Positions 17,968 to 27,195 of a stretch of DNA of 64,000 nt are shown here, one piece after another; position 1 is the stretch's first letter, and each line of letters begins with the position of its first letter. The notes beneath the pieces are model-generated. The model saw only the letters and a list, made by a program, of their open reading frames with translations. It was not told where the DNA came from and ran no database searches. The stretch lies in contig DAIDKV010000161.1 in NCBI GenBank assembly GCA_027449865.1, positions 1-64,000 of the forward strand, given 5' to 3'. Position numbers and translations under genes: made by a program. Source of the stretch: Planctomycetales bacterium. Its GTDB lineage: Bacteria > Planctomycetota > Planctomycetia > Isosphaerales > Isosphaeraceae.

Positions 17968-19809
17968 ATGTGCGGAATTGTCGGATACACAGGGCCTCAG
18001 CGAGCGGCGCCGATCCTGGTGGGCGGGCTGCGCAGGCTCGAATACCGGGGCTACGATAGCGCCGGGCTGGCCACCGTGGAAGAGGATCGGCTCATTCTCC
18101 GGAAGCGGGCCGGAAGAGTTCGAGCGCTCGAGGAACTGGTTGAGGAGCAACCGGCACCAGGCGGGGCCGGGATTAGCCATACCCGTTGGGCGACCCACGG
18201 GCCAGCCAGTGACCGCAATGCGCATCCGCACCTGGGTGGTCGCGGAGGCGAGTGGCGTGTTGCCGTAGTCCACAACGGCGTAATCGAAAATCATTCCGCG
18301 TTGCGGCGTGAGCTGGAATCGCAAGGATTTGCGTTCGCGAGTCAGACCGACACCGAGGTCATCGCGCATCTGATCGCACGTGAACTGGAGTCAACGACAG
18401 ACCTTTTCGAGGCTGTCCGACGCATCCTGCAGCGACTGGAGGGAACTTACGGGCTCGGAGTCGTGGCGCCGGAACATCCCGGGGAAATTATTGGAGCGCG
18501 GTTTGGGAGTCCGCTGGTGGTTGGGCTTGGCGAGGGAGAGCATTTCCTCGCCAGTGACCCGGTGGCCATAGCCCCGCACACCGCCCGGGTCGCGTACCTT
18601 CAGGACGGTGAGGTCGTCCGGTTAACACCCGACCATTTTGAGATGCGGCACCTCGAGCATGGTCCGATCACGCCGAGGATCGACCGCCTGGACTGGAAAC
18701 CTGACGCGGTCGAACTGGGTGGCCACGCGCACTACATGATCAAGGAGATCTTCGAGCAGCCGGAGACCGTGGTTGATGCCTGCCGTGGCCGACTCCGTCG
18801 CGGAGAGGCCACCGCGGTTTTTGGCGGACTGAACCTTACGGACCGCCAACTCCGCCGCATTCGGCGGATTGTCTTTGCCGCCTGCGGGACGAGTTGGCAC
18901 GCCGCACTGGTCGGTGAATACCTGATCGAGCGCCTCGCCCATTTGCCGGTGGAGGTTGAGTACGCCAGCGAGTTCCGCTATCGGAATGCACCGATGGACG
19001 ACCGGACGCTTGTTTTCGTTCTCAGCCAATCGGGCGAGACGGCCGATACGCTGGGCGCGCTCCGAGAAGCCCGGCGACGTGGTCATCTCACACTCGCGAT
19101 CGTCAACACGGTCGGTAGCTCGATTGCCCGCGAGTCGGAGGGGGGGATTTACCTTCACGCTGGGCCCGAGGTCGGGGTCGCGAGTACCAAGGCATTCTCT
19201 GCACAGGTCGCGGTGCTGGCCATGCTGGCCCTCTACCTTGGGCGACTCCGGCACCTCTCGTTCCCTGACGGTCTGGCGGTGGTCGAAGCGATCGATTCCG
19301 CACCCGCTCTGATCGGCGAGGCGCTCCAGTCGGAGCCGGAGGTCGAACGTGCCGCCGACCGGATTGCCGGCGTCCGGAATGCCCTCTACCTCGGCCGCGA
19401 CATCCACTTCCCAGTAGCGCTTGAAGGAGCTCTCAAGCTGAAGGAGATCAGCTATATCCACGCCGAGGGGTATCCGACCGCCGAGATGAAGCACGGGCCG
19501 ATTGCCCTGGTCGATCGCGAGACGCCCTGCATCTTCGTCGCGCCCCGTGGCTCGCTGCACGCCAAGACACTCAGCAACGTCGAGGAAGTCCGGGCGCGGC
19601 ATGGAATGGTACTGGCCGTCGGCACACGCGGGGACTCGACCCTCGCGGAACGGGCCGACATTTTTCTGCCAATCCCCGAGGCACCCGAAGTCATCCAGCC
19701 GTTGCTGGCGGTTGTTCCCTTGCAACTCCTGGCTTACCACGTGGCGTTGCGGCGAGGCTGCGACATCGACAAGCCGCGCAACCTCGCCAAAAGCGTGACG
19801 GTCGAGTAG
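17968..19809 (+). CDS. glmS: Glutamine-fructose-6-phosphate aminotransferase (isomerizing)
   Basis: 613 aa; makes glucosamine-6-phosphate from fructose-6-phosphate and glutamine, the first step to UDP-GlcNAc. MCGIVGYTG places the nucleophile Cys2 of the class-II glutaminase domain at the mature N-terminus; SHTRWATHG and VHNGVIENH follow. Two SIS sugar-isomerase domains (about 290-420 and 460-590) carry ACGTSWHA, SQSGETADT and the C-terminal DKPRNLAKSVTVE, the family signature. AGGAG lies 7 bp before the ATG. The length matches the family (about 610 aa). The shadow frames on the other strand are not genes. Confidence 0.97.
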   Translation: MCGIVGYTGPQRAAPILVGGLRRLEYRGYDSAGLATVEEDRLILRKRAGRVRALEELVEEQPAPGGAGISHTRWATHGPASDRNAHPHLGGRGGEWRVAVVHNGVIENHSALRRELESQGFAFASQTDTEVIAHLIARELESTTDLFEAVRRILQRLEGTYGLGVVAPEHPGEIIGARFGSPLVVGLGEGEHFLASDPVAIAPHTARVAYLQDGEVVRLTPDHFEMRHLEHGPITPRIDRLDWKPDAVELGGHAHYMIKEIFEQPETVVDACRGRLRRGEATAVFGGLNLTDRQLRRIRRIVFAACGTSWHAALVGEYLIERLAHLPVEVEYASEFRYRNAPMDDRTLVFVLSQSGETADTLGALREARRRGHLTLAIVNTVGSSIARESEGGIYLHAGPEVGVASTKAFSAQVAVLAMLALYLGRLRHLSFPDGLAVVEAIDSAPALIGEALQSEPEVERAADRIAGVRNALYLGRDIHFPVALEGALKLKEISYIHAEGYPTAEMKHGPIALVDRETPCIFVAPRGSLHAKTLSNVEEVRARHGMVLAVGTRGDSTLAERADIFLPIPEAPEVIQPLLAVVPLQLLAYHVALRRGCDIDKPRNLAKSVTVE

Positions 19810-19842
19810 ATACCGCTCGCGTGGCGGTGGTCGGCTCGGCGC

Positions 19843-19874
19843 AAAAAAGCCCCCGGCCCAGATGGGTCGGGGGC
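19843..19874 (-). terminator. Rho-independent terminator of the LTXXQ/Spy-like gene
   Basis: On the minus strand a 12-bp stem (GCCCCCGACCCA with TGGGCCGGGGGC, one G-U pair, tiny loop) is followed directly by TTTTTT. It lies 33 bp beyond the stop of the gene at 19907 and between two convergent genes. Confidence 0.85.
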
Positions 19875-19906
19875 CCGCATGAGGGGGAGTTCCGTCTCGC
19901 CACGAA

Positions 19907-20557
19907 TCAATTCTCTTCCCACTTCACCTCGAAGGGAGCGCCGAGCATCTCCTTCCATGCCTTGCGCTGCTCGTCGTTGAGCTTGCCCTCGACCTTGGAG
20001 AGGGTCTGCTGCCGAAGCTCGCCCATTTTTTTCATGGCTGCCTCTCGGTCGCCCTGGCTGTCCTGGAAGATGGTGCGCATCTCTTGCATCATCTCCTGCT
20101 GGATGGTCTGAATGTCTTCCTTCTGGGAGTCGGTCAGGTTGAGCTTCTTGGCGACGCCTGGATCGTTCGCCAGGGCCATGGCGCCTTGCTGCTGAAGGGC
20201 GATCTGGTGGAGGCGATGGGCCTGATCCGTTTTGAGGAACTCCGCGATCGCCTTGTGTGTGGCGGCGCCGAGTTCTCGGTTGAGCTCCATCATCTTGTTC
20301 CGGCGTTCCTCGCCTTCGAGACCCTGGGTTGCCTCGCGATTCTCCTGCATTTTCTCGCGGGTCTTCTCGGCAAGTTCCTCGGCCTTCTTCTTTTGATCGT
20401 CGTCGAGCTTGAGTTCCTTCTGAACGCTGGCATTGCTCAGAAGGATCGCAGCATTGCCGCGACCGAACATCCCACCCCCTCGGCCCTGAGCGGCGGCAGG
20501 GCCAGCGATCAGGGCGACGAGCCCCAGTCCGAGCACGGTCCGGATCGTTGCGTTCAT
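19907..20557 (-). CDS. Secreted helical LTXXQ/Spy-like protein
   Basis: 216 aa from the ATG at 20557 (CAGGAG nine bases upstream). A signal peptide ends near AAAQG at residue 24. The rest is almost all helix and strongly charged, with two similar blocks, KLDDDQKKKAEELAEKTR and NLTDSQKEDIQTIQQEMM, that resemble the L-T-x-x-Q repeats of Spy/CpxP periplasmic chaperones. The C-terminal QRKAWKEMLG motif is common in planctomycete paralogues. A periplasmic chaperone or envelope-stress role is an inference. It has its own strong terminator (19843-19874). Confidence 0.75.
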   Translation of the reverse strand: MNATIRTVLGLGLVALIAGPAAAQGRGGGMFGRGNAAILLSNASVQKELKLDDDQKKKAEELAEKTREKMQENREATQGLEGEERRNKMMELNRELGAATHKAIAEFLKTDQAHRLHQIALQQQGAMALANDPGVAKKLNLTDSQKEDIQTIQQEMMQEMRTIFQDSQGDREAAMKKMGELRQQTLSKVEGKLNDEQRKAWKEMLGAPFEVKWEEN

Positions 20558-20728
20558 GGCGTCAGACTCCTGGGAAGTTGCAAGAGCGGAAGCGGCAGGA
20601 CCGAGCGGACTGCGCACGATGGACGCGACCGCGTCCCAGGACGCACGAGTCCGACCTCAATCGATCCCTGAAGGGAGAGAGCGACAAATCGCTGGGATCG
20701 GTCCGGGCCTGGACCCCGGATTCCTGCG

Positions 20729-21316
20729 TTACTTGACGTCTTCCTCGATGAGTTTGAAGAAGTCGTCGTCGCTGGGCGGCTTGGCCACTGGTTTTTTCGG
20801 AGCCGCGAAGTGCTCAGGGACGGCGTCATCAAACTCAGCCTCGTCGGCCGAGAGCCGTTCAATGACAGTCGGCGCCTTTTTTGGGCGTTTGGGCTTGATC
20901 CGAGCGTCGTCGGTATCAAGGCCGGCAAGGTCAATCAGAGAGTGCTTCGCCCGCTCCTGCACAACCTCCTCATCGAGTTCCTTGTGAGCATGGAGGAACG
21001 CCTCGGGGCCTGCCGGATCGTACTCGATGGTAAACATGTGACCGGCAATACCAAATTGCTCGTCGGGCATCACGCTCTGTTCGGTGGTCAGACGGGCGCC
21101 ATTGACAGTAGTTCCGTTGGTGCTGCCAAGATCCTTGATGTTCCAGACACCGTTGAGGAGGCGCAGCATGCAGTGCTTGCCCGAGACATTCTCAAAATCC
21201 AGCCGGATATCACAGGAGGGCCTGCGTCCGACGATGATCTCGTTTTTGTAGAGCGGGACCGGGTCGCCGCCGCCGACAGGTTGCAAGATACCCAGGACCT
21301 CGGATCGGGGTCGCAT
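20729..21316 (-). CDS. FHA-domain protein (second)
   Basis: 195 aa; ATG at 21316 after GAGGGACGAG. The FHA domain spans residues 8-100 with GRRPSCDIRL, NVSGKHC and GSTNGTTVNG, the phosphothreonine-binding signature. The C-terminal half is Lys/Asp/Glu-rich and contains PKRPKKAP and a final DDDFFKLIEEDVK acidic motif. No membrane segment is present. The protein is organised like the FHA protein at 3489-4019 (FHA, then a low-complexity acidic tail), but the sequences differ. The role and the kinase partner are unknown. Confidence 0.85.
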   Translation of the reverse strand: MRPRSEVLGILQPVGGGDPVPLYKNEIIVGRRPSCDIRLDFENVSGKHCMLRLLNGVWNIKDLGSTNGTTVNGARLTTEQSVMPDEQFGIAGHMFTIEYDPAGPEAFLHAHKELDEEVVQERAKHSLIDLAGLDTDDARIKPKRPKKAPTVIERLSADEAEFDDAVPEHFAAPKKPVAKPPSDDDFFKLIEEDVK

Positions 21317-21570
21317 GGCTCGTCCCTCGTGTCCGGATGACCGATCGTGTGAGATAGGGATCGGATGACGTTGAGATATCGGGATGGAGTGGATCTTACC
21401 AGAGCCGCTTTCGCCATCTCAAGGGCCCACCGCCGTACGGTTCTCGTTTATCCGTGTCCCGGCAGGGGCTGGAATCGCATCCGCGGTTGGGATAGCCTCG
21501 CAGACTGGGGAATGTCCCGGCGCAGTCCTCTTCGGAGCAGATCGGCGCGACAACCTGGGAGACGACCGAA

Positions 21571-22446
21571 ATGAGCATGGGTGCAAACGATCAGGAATGG
21601 ACCAGGCGCCGCCTGCTGGCGGCCGGGGGCGCGGCGGTTGGGGCCCTGGCGATGGGTGGCAAAGCTCATGCTTTCTCCATCAAGGAGGATCTCTACGCCC
21701 CATTCAAGATGGGGCTCCAGAGCTATTCCCTCCGCGGATACAGCAGGGGAGGACACCCCGATGTCGAGAAGGCTCTCGCCGTCACGAAGGATCTGGGTGT
21801 CCGATTCTGGGAGGCCTATCCCGCCCACATTCCGACCACCACCGACCCAGCCCAGATCGCCGCGATGAAGCATCAACTCGATTCAGCCGGAGTCACTCTG
21901 ATCGGTTACGGCGTGGTCGGACTGGGCAAGAACGAGAAAGCGAACCGTAAGTATTTCGATTTTGCCCACGCGATGGGTCTCAAGTACCTCTCAGCCAGTC
22001 CCGAGCCGGGCAGCTTCGACGTGCTGGATAAGCTCGTCGAGGAATACGGAATTGCGGTCGGCATCCATAACCATGGTCCCGAGGACCGACACTACTCGAA
22101 GATCGCGGCCATCGAGAAGGCGATCAAGGACCATCACCCGAAAATCGGATGCTGCGTGGACACCGGCCATTTCCTTCGATCGCACGAAGACCCAGTCCAC
22201 GCGGTCGAGGTGTTCGGCAATCGAGTCTTTGGCGTCCACCTCAAGGATGTCAAGGACGCGAAGGAGTTCACCGTCCTCGGCCGTGGCGACCTTCGAACGG
22301 TCGATTTGCTCCGGCTTCTGGCCCAAAATCACTACGATTATTGCCTGGCGATCGAGTACGAGGAGAACCCATCGAATCCTGCCGAAGACATCCGGGCCTG
22401 CCTGGCGGATTCCCGTCGCGCGATTGCTGAGGCGAGGAAGTCCTGA
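21571..22446 (+). CDS. Tat-exported sugar phosphate isomerase/epimerase-fold protein
   Basis: 291 aa. The N-terminus carries a twin-arginine signal (TRRRLLAAGGAAVGALAMGG), so the folded protein is exported. The remainder is a xylose-isomerase-like TIM barrel with metal-site residues in AVGIHNHG, GCCVDTGHFLRS, GVHLKDVKD and CLAIEYEENP. Such proteins are abundant in planctomycetes and act on sugars or inositol derivatives. The substrate is unknown. GGGAG lies upstream of the ATG. It is followed at 107 bp by a hydrolase gene in the same direction. Confidence 0.87.
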   Translation: MSMGANDQEWTRRRLLAAGGAAVGALAMGGKAHAFSIKEDLYAPFKMGLQSYSLRGYSRGGHPDVEKALAVTKDLGVRFWEAYPAHIPTTTDPAQIAAMKHQLDSAGVTLIGYGVVGLGKNEKANRKYFDFAHAMGLKYLSASPEPGSFDVLDKLVEEYGIAVGIHNHGPEDRHYSKIAAIEKAIKDHHPKIGCCVDTGHFLRSHEDPVHAVEVFGNRVFGVHLKDVKDAKEFTVLGRGDLRTVDLLRLLAQNHYDYCLAIEYEENPSNPAEDIRACLADSRRAIAEARKS

Positions 22447-22552
22447 ACGATCCCAATGCGATCGCCCCGCGGATTGCCCTCGGCGCGTTCGCGGGGAACG
22501 TTACACTGGATCCTGGTCCGGGTGCTTTTCCACGGCCGGGGAGTGGTTCGGG

Positions 22553-23422
22553 ATGATGACCGATCATCGGAGAGCGTCTGCTTCGGCGTCCCACCGCGAC
22601 GTTTCGCTGACCACGTCCGACGGTCGGACCCTGAGGGGCCGCTGGTGGCGCCGACCGACAACCCGAGGGGTCATTGTCATCGCTCATGGCTTTGGCGAGC
22701 ACGGCGGAACCTACGCGGCGACCGCTGAGGCCATCGGCCAGGCGCTTGACGTCGAGGTCGTTGCCTTTGACTTGCGTGGCCACGGCCGGAGTTCCGGCCG
22801 CCGTGGGATCGTTCGTCGTTACGAGGATCTGGTCTCGGATTTTACCCACGCCATCGAGTGGACGGCCCGGGCTCGGCCTGACGTCCCTCGATTCGCGCTG
22901 GGACATTCCAACGGTGGCCAGGTGGTTCTGAGAGTAGCGCTCGATCCCCCGTTGCCGATCGATGGCTTCATTGTCTCGAACCCCGCGCTCCGGATCCTCA
23001 TGCCGATCCCTCCACGGGTTCTACGGATCGGAATGTTCCTTAACCAATATGCTCCCTGGATCACCCTCCGGGCTGCGACAAGGGTCGAAAGGCTGACAAG
23101 GGATGTCGAGATTCAGCGAGAGTTCCTCGCCGATCGCCTTCGACACAACCGAATGAGCGCCCCTCTTTTCTTCGGGATGGTGAAGGGAGGGACGATGCTG
23201 ATTGACCGGGCCCCGGAGATCCGATCGCCGATCGCGATGGTGATCGGAGGGCATGATCCCATTGTCGATCCGGCCGCCGCGCGCGAACTCTACGACCGGC
23301 TTGGCAGCGACGACAAGACACTACTCCTCTACCCCAAGATGCTTCACGAACCGCTCAACGAAATCGGCCGGGACCAGGTTCTCGACGACCTGATTCGGTG
23401 GCTTGAGCCTCGCTTGCAATGA
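22553..23422 (+). CDS. Alpha/beta hydrolase, monoacylglycerol lipase / lysophospholipase-like
   Basis: 289 aa from the ATG at 22553 (GGGGAG upstream; a second ATG follows immediately). It shows the serine aminopeptidase S33/Hydrolase_4 pattern: oxyanion loop IVIAHGFGEHGGTY, FDLRGHGRS, nucleophile elbow GHSNGG, acid GGHDPIVDP and His in PKMLHEPLNE. No signal peptide is evident. It probably hydrolyses mono-acyl lipids. The open frame extends far upstream into the isomerase gene in another reading frame, which is a shadow. Confidence 0.87.
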   Translation: MMTDHRRASASASHRDVSLTTSDGRTLRGRWWRRPTTRGVIVIAHGFGEHGGTYAATAEAIGQALDVEVVAFDLRGHGRSSGRRGIVRRYEDLVSDFTHAIEWTARARPDVPRFALGHSNGGQVVLRVALDPPLPIDGFIVSNPALRILMPIPPRVLRIGMFLNQYAPWITLRAATRVERLTRDVEIQREFLADRLRHNRMSAPLFFGMVKGGTMLIDRAPEIRSPIAMVIGGHDPIVDPAAARELYDRLGSDDKTLLLYPKMLHEPLNEIGRDQVLDDLIRWLEPRLQ

Positions 23423-23439
23423 TGAAAGGAAAGGGCGTC

Positions 23440-24582
23440 TCAGGCCCGAACAAAACGATGTCCGGGCATCCGTCGGACCATCCGTTTTAATTCGAGGACG
23501 CTTAGCGTCGCCATGACCTGGGCCGCCGTCATTTTGGTTTGCGCGATGAGTTCATCGACTCCGGTCGGCGTATCATCGAGCCGGCCGAGAAGCGATCGCT
23601 CGGGATCAGTGAGGGTTAGCTCGGCAGGGTGACGGACAGGCGGCTCATCCGGCGCTGTTCGTACTTCCTTCACCAGCGGACCAAGCTCTTCCAGGATGTC
23701 GTCAACCGTTTCGACAAGCCGGGCTCCATCGCGGATCAGCCGGTGACAACCGCGACTGCTGAGGCTATCGACCGGCCCTGGCACGGCGAAGACCTCGCGG
23801 TTCTGCTCCATCGCGTGATTTGCAGTGGATAAGGAACCGCTCCTCGGCGTCGCCTCAACAACCACCACGCCCAGGCTCAGCCCTGAGATCACCCGGTTAC
23901 GCTGGGTGAAGAGACCGGCGAGCGGCATTTGCTGCATCGGCATTTCGCTAATCAGGGCTCCCGCTTCCACAACGCCCCTCGCCAGATCTTCGTGCTCCGG
24001 GGGGTAGACGGAGGCCAGTCCGTTGGCCAGAACGGCGATCGTCCGCCCGCCAGCTCGGAGGGCACCCCGGTGCGCCGCGGCGTCGATCCCGCGAGCCAGA
24101 CCTGAGATGACCGTGACCCCTACCCGCGCCAGGCCGGATGCCAGCCGCTCGGCGACACGCATCCCGTAAGGGCTCCCGTGCCTGGAGCCGACGATCGCGA
24201 TAGCGATCTGGTCGCGTGGTTCGAGTATTCCCTTGCAATAGAGCAGCGCCGGAGGGTCGGGGATGTTCTCCAGCGGAGGCGGATACTCGGGATGCTTGCG
24301 GGCCAGGATGCGGACGTTCGACCGTTGGCAGAGGGCCAGTTCCGCCTCGGCATCGTGATCCTGCCGGGCCCGGGCGATTTTCTCGGCCAGTTTCGGGCCG
24401 ACGTTTGGTACCCCCTTTAGCTCGGCGATGGTCGCCGAAAGGACCCGTGCAGGCGAGCCGAACCGTGCCAGAAGCGCTCGCGAGGTCTGCGGCCCGACTC
24501 CAGGGACCATCGAGAGACGGAGCAAGTCGAGCAAGTTGAGATCGGAGGGCGGGGATTCCGGGGACGGGTCCGCTTCCACCAT
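23440..24582 (-). CDS. dprA: DNA processing protein DprA
   Basis: 380 aa. DprA protects incoming single-stranded DNA and loads RecA during natural transformation. An N-terminal SAM/HhH region (VPGVGPQTSRALLARFG) is followed by the Rossmann DNA-binding core with VGSRHGSPYG, SGLARGIDAAAHRGAL, GNGLASVYPPEH-type (ANGLASVYPPEH), FTQRNRVISGLS and GSLSTANHAMEQNREVFAVPG. A C-terminal winged helix (about 325-378) ends the protein. It begins 15 bp after the aroB stop, so the two are probably co-transcribed. No other competence gene is nearby. Confidence 0.95.
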   Translation of the reverse strand: MVEADPSPESPPSDLNLLDLLRLSMVPGVGPQTSRALLARFGSPARVLSATIAELKGVPNVGPKLAEKIARARQDHDAEAELALCQRSNVRILARKHPEYPPPLENIPDPPALLYCKGILEPRDQIAIAIVGSRHGSPYGMRVAERLASGLARVGVTVISGLARGIDAAAHRGALRAGGRTIAVLANGLASVYPPEHEDLARGVVEAGALISEMPMQQMPLAGLFTQRNRVISGLSLGVVVVEATPRSGSLSTANHAMEQNREVFAVPGPVDSLSSRGCHRLIRDGARLVETVDDILEELGPLVKEVRTAPDEPPVRHPAELTLTDPERSLLGRLDDTPTGVDELIAQTKMTAAQVMATLSVLELKRMVRRMPGHRFVRA

Positions 24583-24597
24583 CGGAGTCGATCCTTC

Positions 24598-25737
24598 TCA
24601 GGGCCGGCCTAGTACAGTCAGGATGTCCTCGCCGCCCGCGGCGTCGGTCATTTCAACCCGCCCAATTGACCGGGGCAGGATAAACCGAATCCGGCCGCCC
24701 TGATTCTTCTTGTCGCGTCCCATCGCCTCGAGTAGCCGGTCGGGGTCGAGCCCCTCGGCGGACGTTGGCAGGCCGAGGCGGTCGAGCAGCCCGACGATCC
24801 GGTCGACAACATCGGGCCCGATCCATCCAAGCCGGGCCGCCAGGCGAGCCTCGGCGACCATTCCAACTGCGACCGCCTCGCCGTGACGAAACGGACCGTC
24901 GTAGCCGGCGACCGACTCGATCGCGTGGCCGATGGTATGCCCGAAATTGAGGACGGCGCGAAGGCCGGTCTCTTCACGCTCGTCCTTCGAGACGACCTCC
25001 GCCTTCAGCTCGCAACTCCTAGCCACAATCCGGCGGAGCACCCGGGGATCGCCATTGAGGATCGGTCCGACCGTGCCTTCGAGCTCCTCGAAGAAGGCAC
25101 TATCGAGGATCACACCGTACTTCACAACCTCGGCCAACCCGCACCGCAGTTCCCGATCCGGGAGCGTTCGCAGAGCGTCGGTCTCAATCCACACACAGGC
25201 CGGCTGGTGGAACGCTCCGATGATGTTCTTGGCGCCGGGATGATTAACGCCGACCTTCCCGCCGACCGAACTGTCCACCTGGGCCAGGAGCGTCGTCGGG
25301 ACCATCACCAGCGGAACGCCTCGGGCGTAGGTTGCGGCCACGAAGCCGGCGAGGTCGCCGATCACGCCGCCACCGATCGCGACAATCGCCGTGTGGCGGT
25401 CGGACTTCCGCTCGATGAGTCGATCGTAGAGCTTCGAGACCGACGCCATCGACTTGCTCGACTCACCCGGTGGGACAACCGCCACGGCCGGCTCGATCCC
25501 GACACCCGCCAGTCCGTCGCGATAGGTTTCGACGACTCCGAGGGCGTCAAGATTCTCATCGGTGACGATCAACGCCGATCGGCACGAGCGCCCTGCCCAC
25601 GAGGCTCCGAGCGCCTCGCGGACGAATGGGCCGAATTCCCCCGATCGGCCCGAGACCACCCGGATCTCGTACGACCGAGAGCCGAGATCCACGGCCACGC
25701 GGAGATTGGACGGGTCGATCAATCCTGCCATCACCAT
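24598..25737 (-). CDS. aroB: 3-dehydroquinate synthase
   Basis: 379 aa; converts DAHP to 3-dehydroquinate, the second step of the shikimate pathway, using NAD and a divalent metal. Motifs include GGGVIGDLAGFVAATYARGV, VPTTLLAQVDSSVGGKVGVN and the metal ligands in NFGHTIGHAIE and RHGEAVAVGM. The length is slightly above the usual 360. The first ATG (25737) has a weak GGAAACT site and a second ATG lies two codons later. It is upstream of dprA in the same transcript. Confidence 0.95.
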   Translation of the reverse strand: MVMAGLIDPSNLRVAVDLGSRSYEIRVVSGRSGEFGPFVREALGASWAGRSCRSALIVTDENLDALGVVETYRDGLAGVGIEPAVAVVPPGESSKSMASVSKLYDRLIERKSDRHTAIVAIGGGVIGDLAGFVAATYARGVPLVMVPTTLLAQVDSSVGGKVGVNHPGAKNIIGAFHQPACVWIETDALRTLPDRELRCGLAEVVKYGVILDSAFFEELEGTVGPILNGDPRVLRRIVARSCELKAEVVSKDEREETGLRAVLNFGHTIGHAIESVAGYDGPFRHGEAVAVGMVAEARLAARLGWIGPDVVDRIVGLLDRLGLPTSAEGLDPDRLLEAMGRDKKNQGGRIRFILPRSIGRVEMTDAAGGEDILTVLGRP

Positions 25738-25849
25738 CGACGAGTTTCCGGAAGTCCATCGAGCCTCAAGGCCACACCCATTCGGCTCCTAGTCTATCAC
25801 GGAAACCACCGTCGCGGGCAGGTGAGGCGCTTCAACGCTCGCGACCTGA

Positions 25850-25896
25850 TACCAAACGAAATCGAGGGACGCCAGTGATCACCCTGGCGTCCCTCG
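25850..25896 (-). terminator. Terminator of the PEP-CTERM gene
   Basis: A perfect 13-bp stem (CGAGGGACGCCAG at 25863-25875 with CTGGCGTCCCTCG at 25884-25896) with an 8-base loop is followed on the minus strand by ATTTCGTTTGG. It sits about 40 bp beyond the PEP-CTERM stop. Confidence 0.8.
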
Positions 25897-25933
25897 GTCG
25901 ACCGGAACGGTGTTTAGGCCAACGCTAGCGATT

Positions 25934-26635
25934 TCAGGACGCCTTGCGGCGACGATACCAGCCCAGGCCGGTGACCGAGGCCAGACCCGTCAACAGCATG
26001 GTAATCGTTCCCGGCTCAGGGACACTCGCGATATTGATCGACTCGATCACGACGTTGTGACTGGTCGCCGTCACATAGAGAACGTCATTAGCAGTAGCCA
26101 TCTCGTTCGCCGTTACGGTGAAGGTGTAGACGGTATTGTTAGAACCGTTATTGGTAACCTGACCGAGGTAATCGGTCAGTTTGTAGGGTGCCCCAAGGGT
26201 CGGGGTGGTGACGGGCAGCGAGCCGCCGAAAACCGCGAAGCCTTCCGTGTTTTGAACGCTGCCGATGGTGATCGTTACGTTGCCATCACCCGGCTTATAC
26301 GACTTGCTCAGATCGAGCGCGACCGCACTTGTCGTATTGACTTCGTGCTGTGTGTCGGACGCGATCCCGACACCCGTTTCACCGGAGCCCCCGTTCTTGC
26401 CGTAAAGATCCGTCGGGCCGGTGAGCGTCAGAGACTGAGGCGGGGTCGAAGTCTGCTCCGTCGAGGTGTATCCATAGGCCGTCAGGTCATAGCCCCCGCT
26501 CACGGAAGTGAACGACTGCGAGGTCCCGAGAGTTCCAGTATGGGCCCCAGGCAAATTCCAGAGGATATCCGCACGGACCGGTTCGACCATCAGCAACACA
26601 GCGGCAGCGGCGATGTACAGGACGCGATTCACCAT
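25934..26635 (-). CDS. PEP-CTERM sorted exported protein
   Basis: 233 aa. A signal peptide (residues 1-22, ending VRADI) and a C-terminal sorting signal VPEPGTITMLLTGLASVTG...WYRRRK (PEP box, hydrophobic helix, Arg cluster) define it as a substrate of the exosortase/PEP-CTERM system. The body is Thr/Ser/Gly/Asn-rich and beta-like, with no recognisable enzyme motif. The ATG at 26635 follows GGAAAGAGAGG. No exosortase gene lies in the window. It has a strong terminator downstream and an AT-richer region upstream. Confidence 0.88.
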   Translation of the reverse strand: MVNRVLYIAAAAVLLMVEPVRADILWNLPGAHTGTLGTSQSFTSVSGGYDLTAYGYTSTEQTSTPPQSLTLTGPTDLYGKNGGSGETGVGIASDTQHEVNTTSAVALDLSKSYKPGDGNVTITIGSVQNTEGFAVFGGSLPVTTPTLGAPYKLTDYLGQVTNNGSNNTVYTFTVTANEMATANDVLYVTATSHNVVIESINIASVPEPGTITMLLTGLASVTGLGWYRRRKAS

Positions 26636-27195
26636 TAGCCTCTCTTTCCAGGTACTGTTTTCGTTCTGAGTTATTCCAGGAGACGGCAGCCATGAAAAGT
26701 CGTTTCGTTTGCCGATTTTTGCTCAAACACCACAGCGAAGAGGAGACGACCCGTTGATTTCAGATCGCCTGGGCATCTAGCGGACCAATCTGTGTGCTTC
26801 TCATGCCGCCAGACCAATAGTAGCTATCACGTACCCAAGAGTTAATTGCTGTATACAATTTTCGTCGTGCGGTGGGATTGGTGACGTTCTATTTCGCCAC
26901 GTCGGGGGCTTTGGTGAACACCATCCCCGTGCCGATGTCGCCCTACAACTTGATTTGACAATCCCTGTTTCGTGAGAATCGGTCGATCGGGCGTGAACGC
27001 ATTCCGATCATGAAAATTTCGGGATGATTCCGAGTATCAAGCGAGAGGATTCCGAAAGGTCTCCACGGCAACGTGGACCGCAACCCGAAAAGTGGAGACG
27101 TTCGAAAGGAAAAACCGCCTCATGGCCCGCTCGTCCTGGTAAAGGATGGGCGTGCCATGGGGCGGCGAAGGAATGGGTCGATGCTGAAGGCGGGC
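26636..27195. other. 560-bp intergenic region, less GC-rich than its surroundings
   Basis: No supported gene. The composition falls well below that of the neighbouring genes in 26,640-27,060. It holds the PEP-CTERM upstream region and an inverted repeat at 27059-27099 (listed separately). An isolated TTGACA at 26955-26960 lacks a matching -10. Confidence 0.4.
27059..27099 (-). terminator. Inverted repeat downstream of the PQQ-propeller gene
   Basis: GTCTCCAC (27059-27066) pairs with GTGGAGAC (27092-27099) around a 25-base loop that can fold on itself. It is about 100 bp beyond the stop of the gene at 27196, with T-rich patches nearby but no clean U-run. Confidence 0.3.

Noticed and set aside
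26955-26983. TTGACA as a possible -35 element
   Set aside because: No acceptable -10 hexamer lies at 15-19 bp and no plus-strand gene follows.
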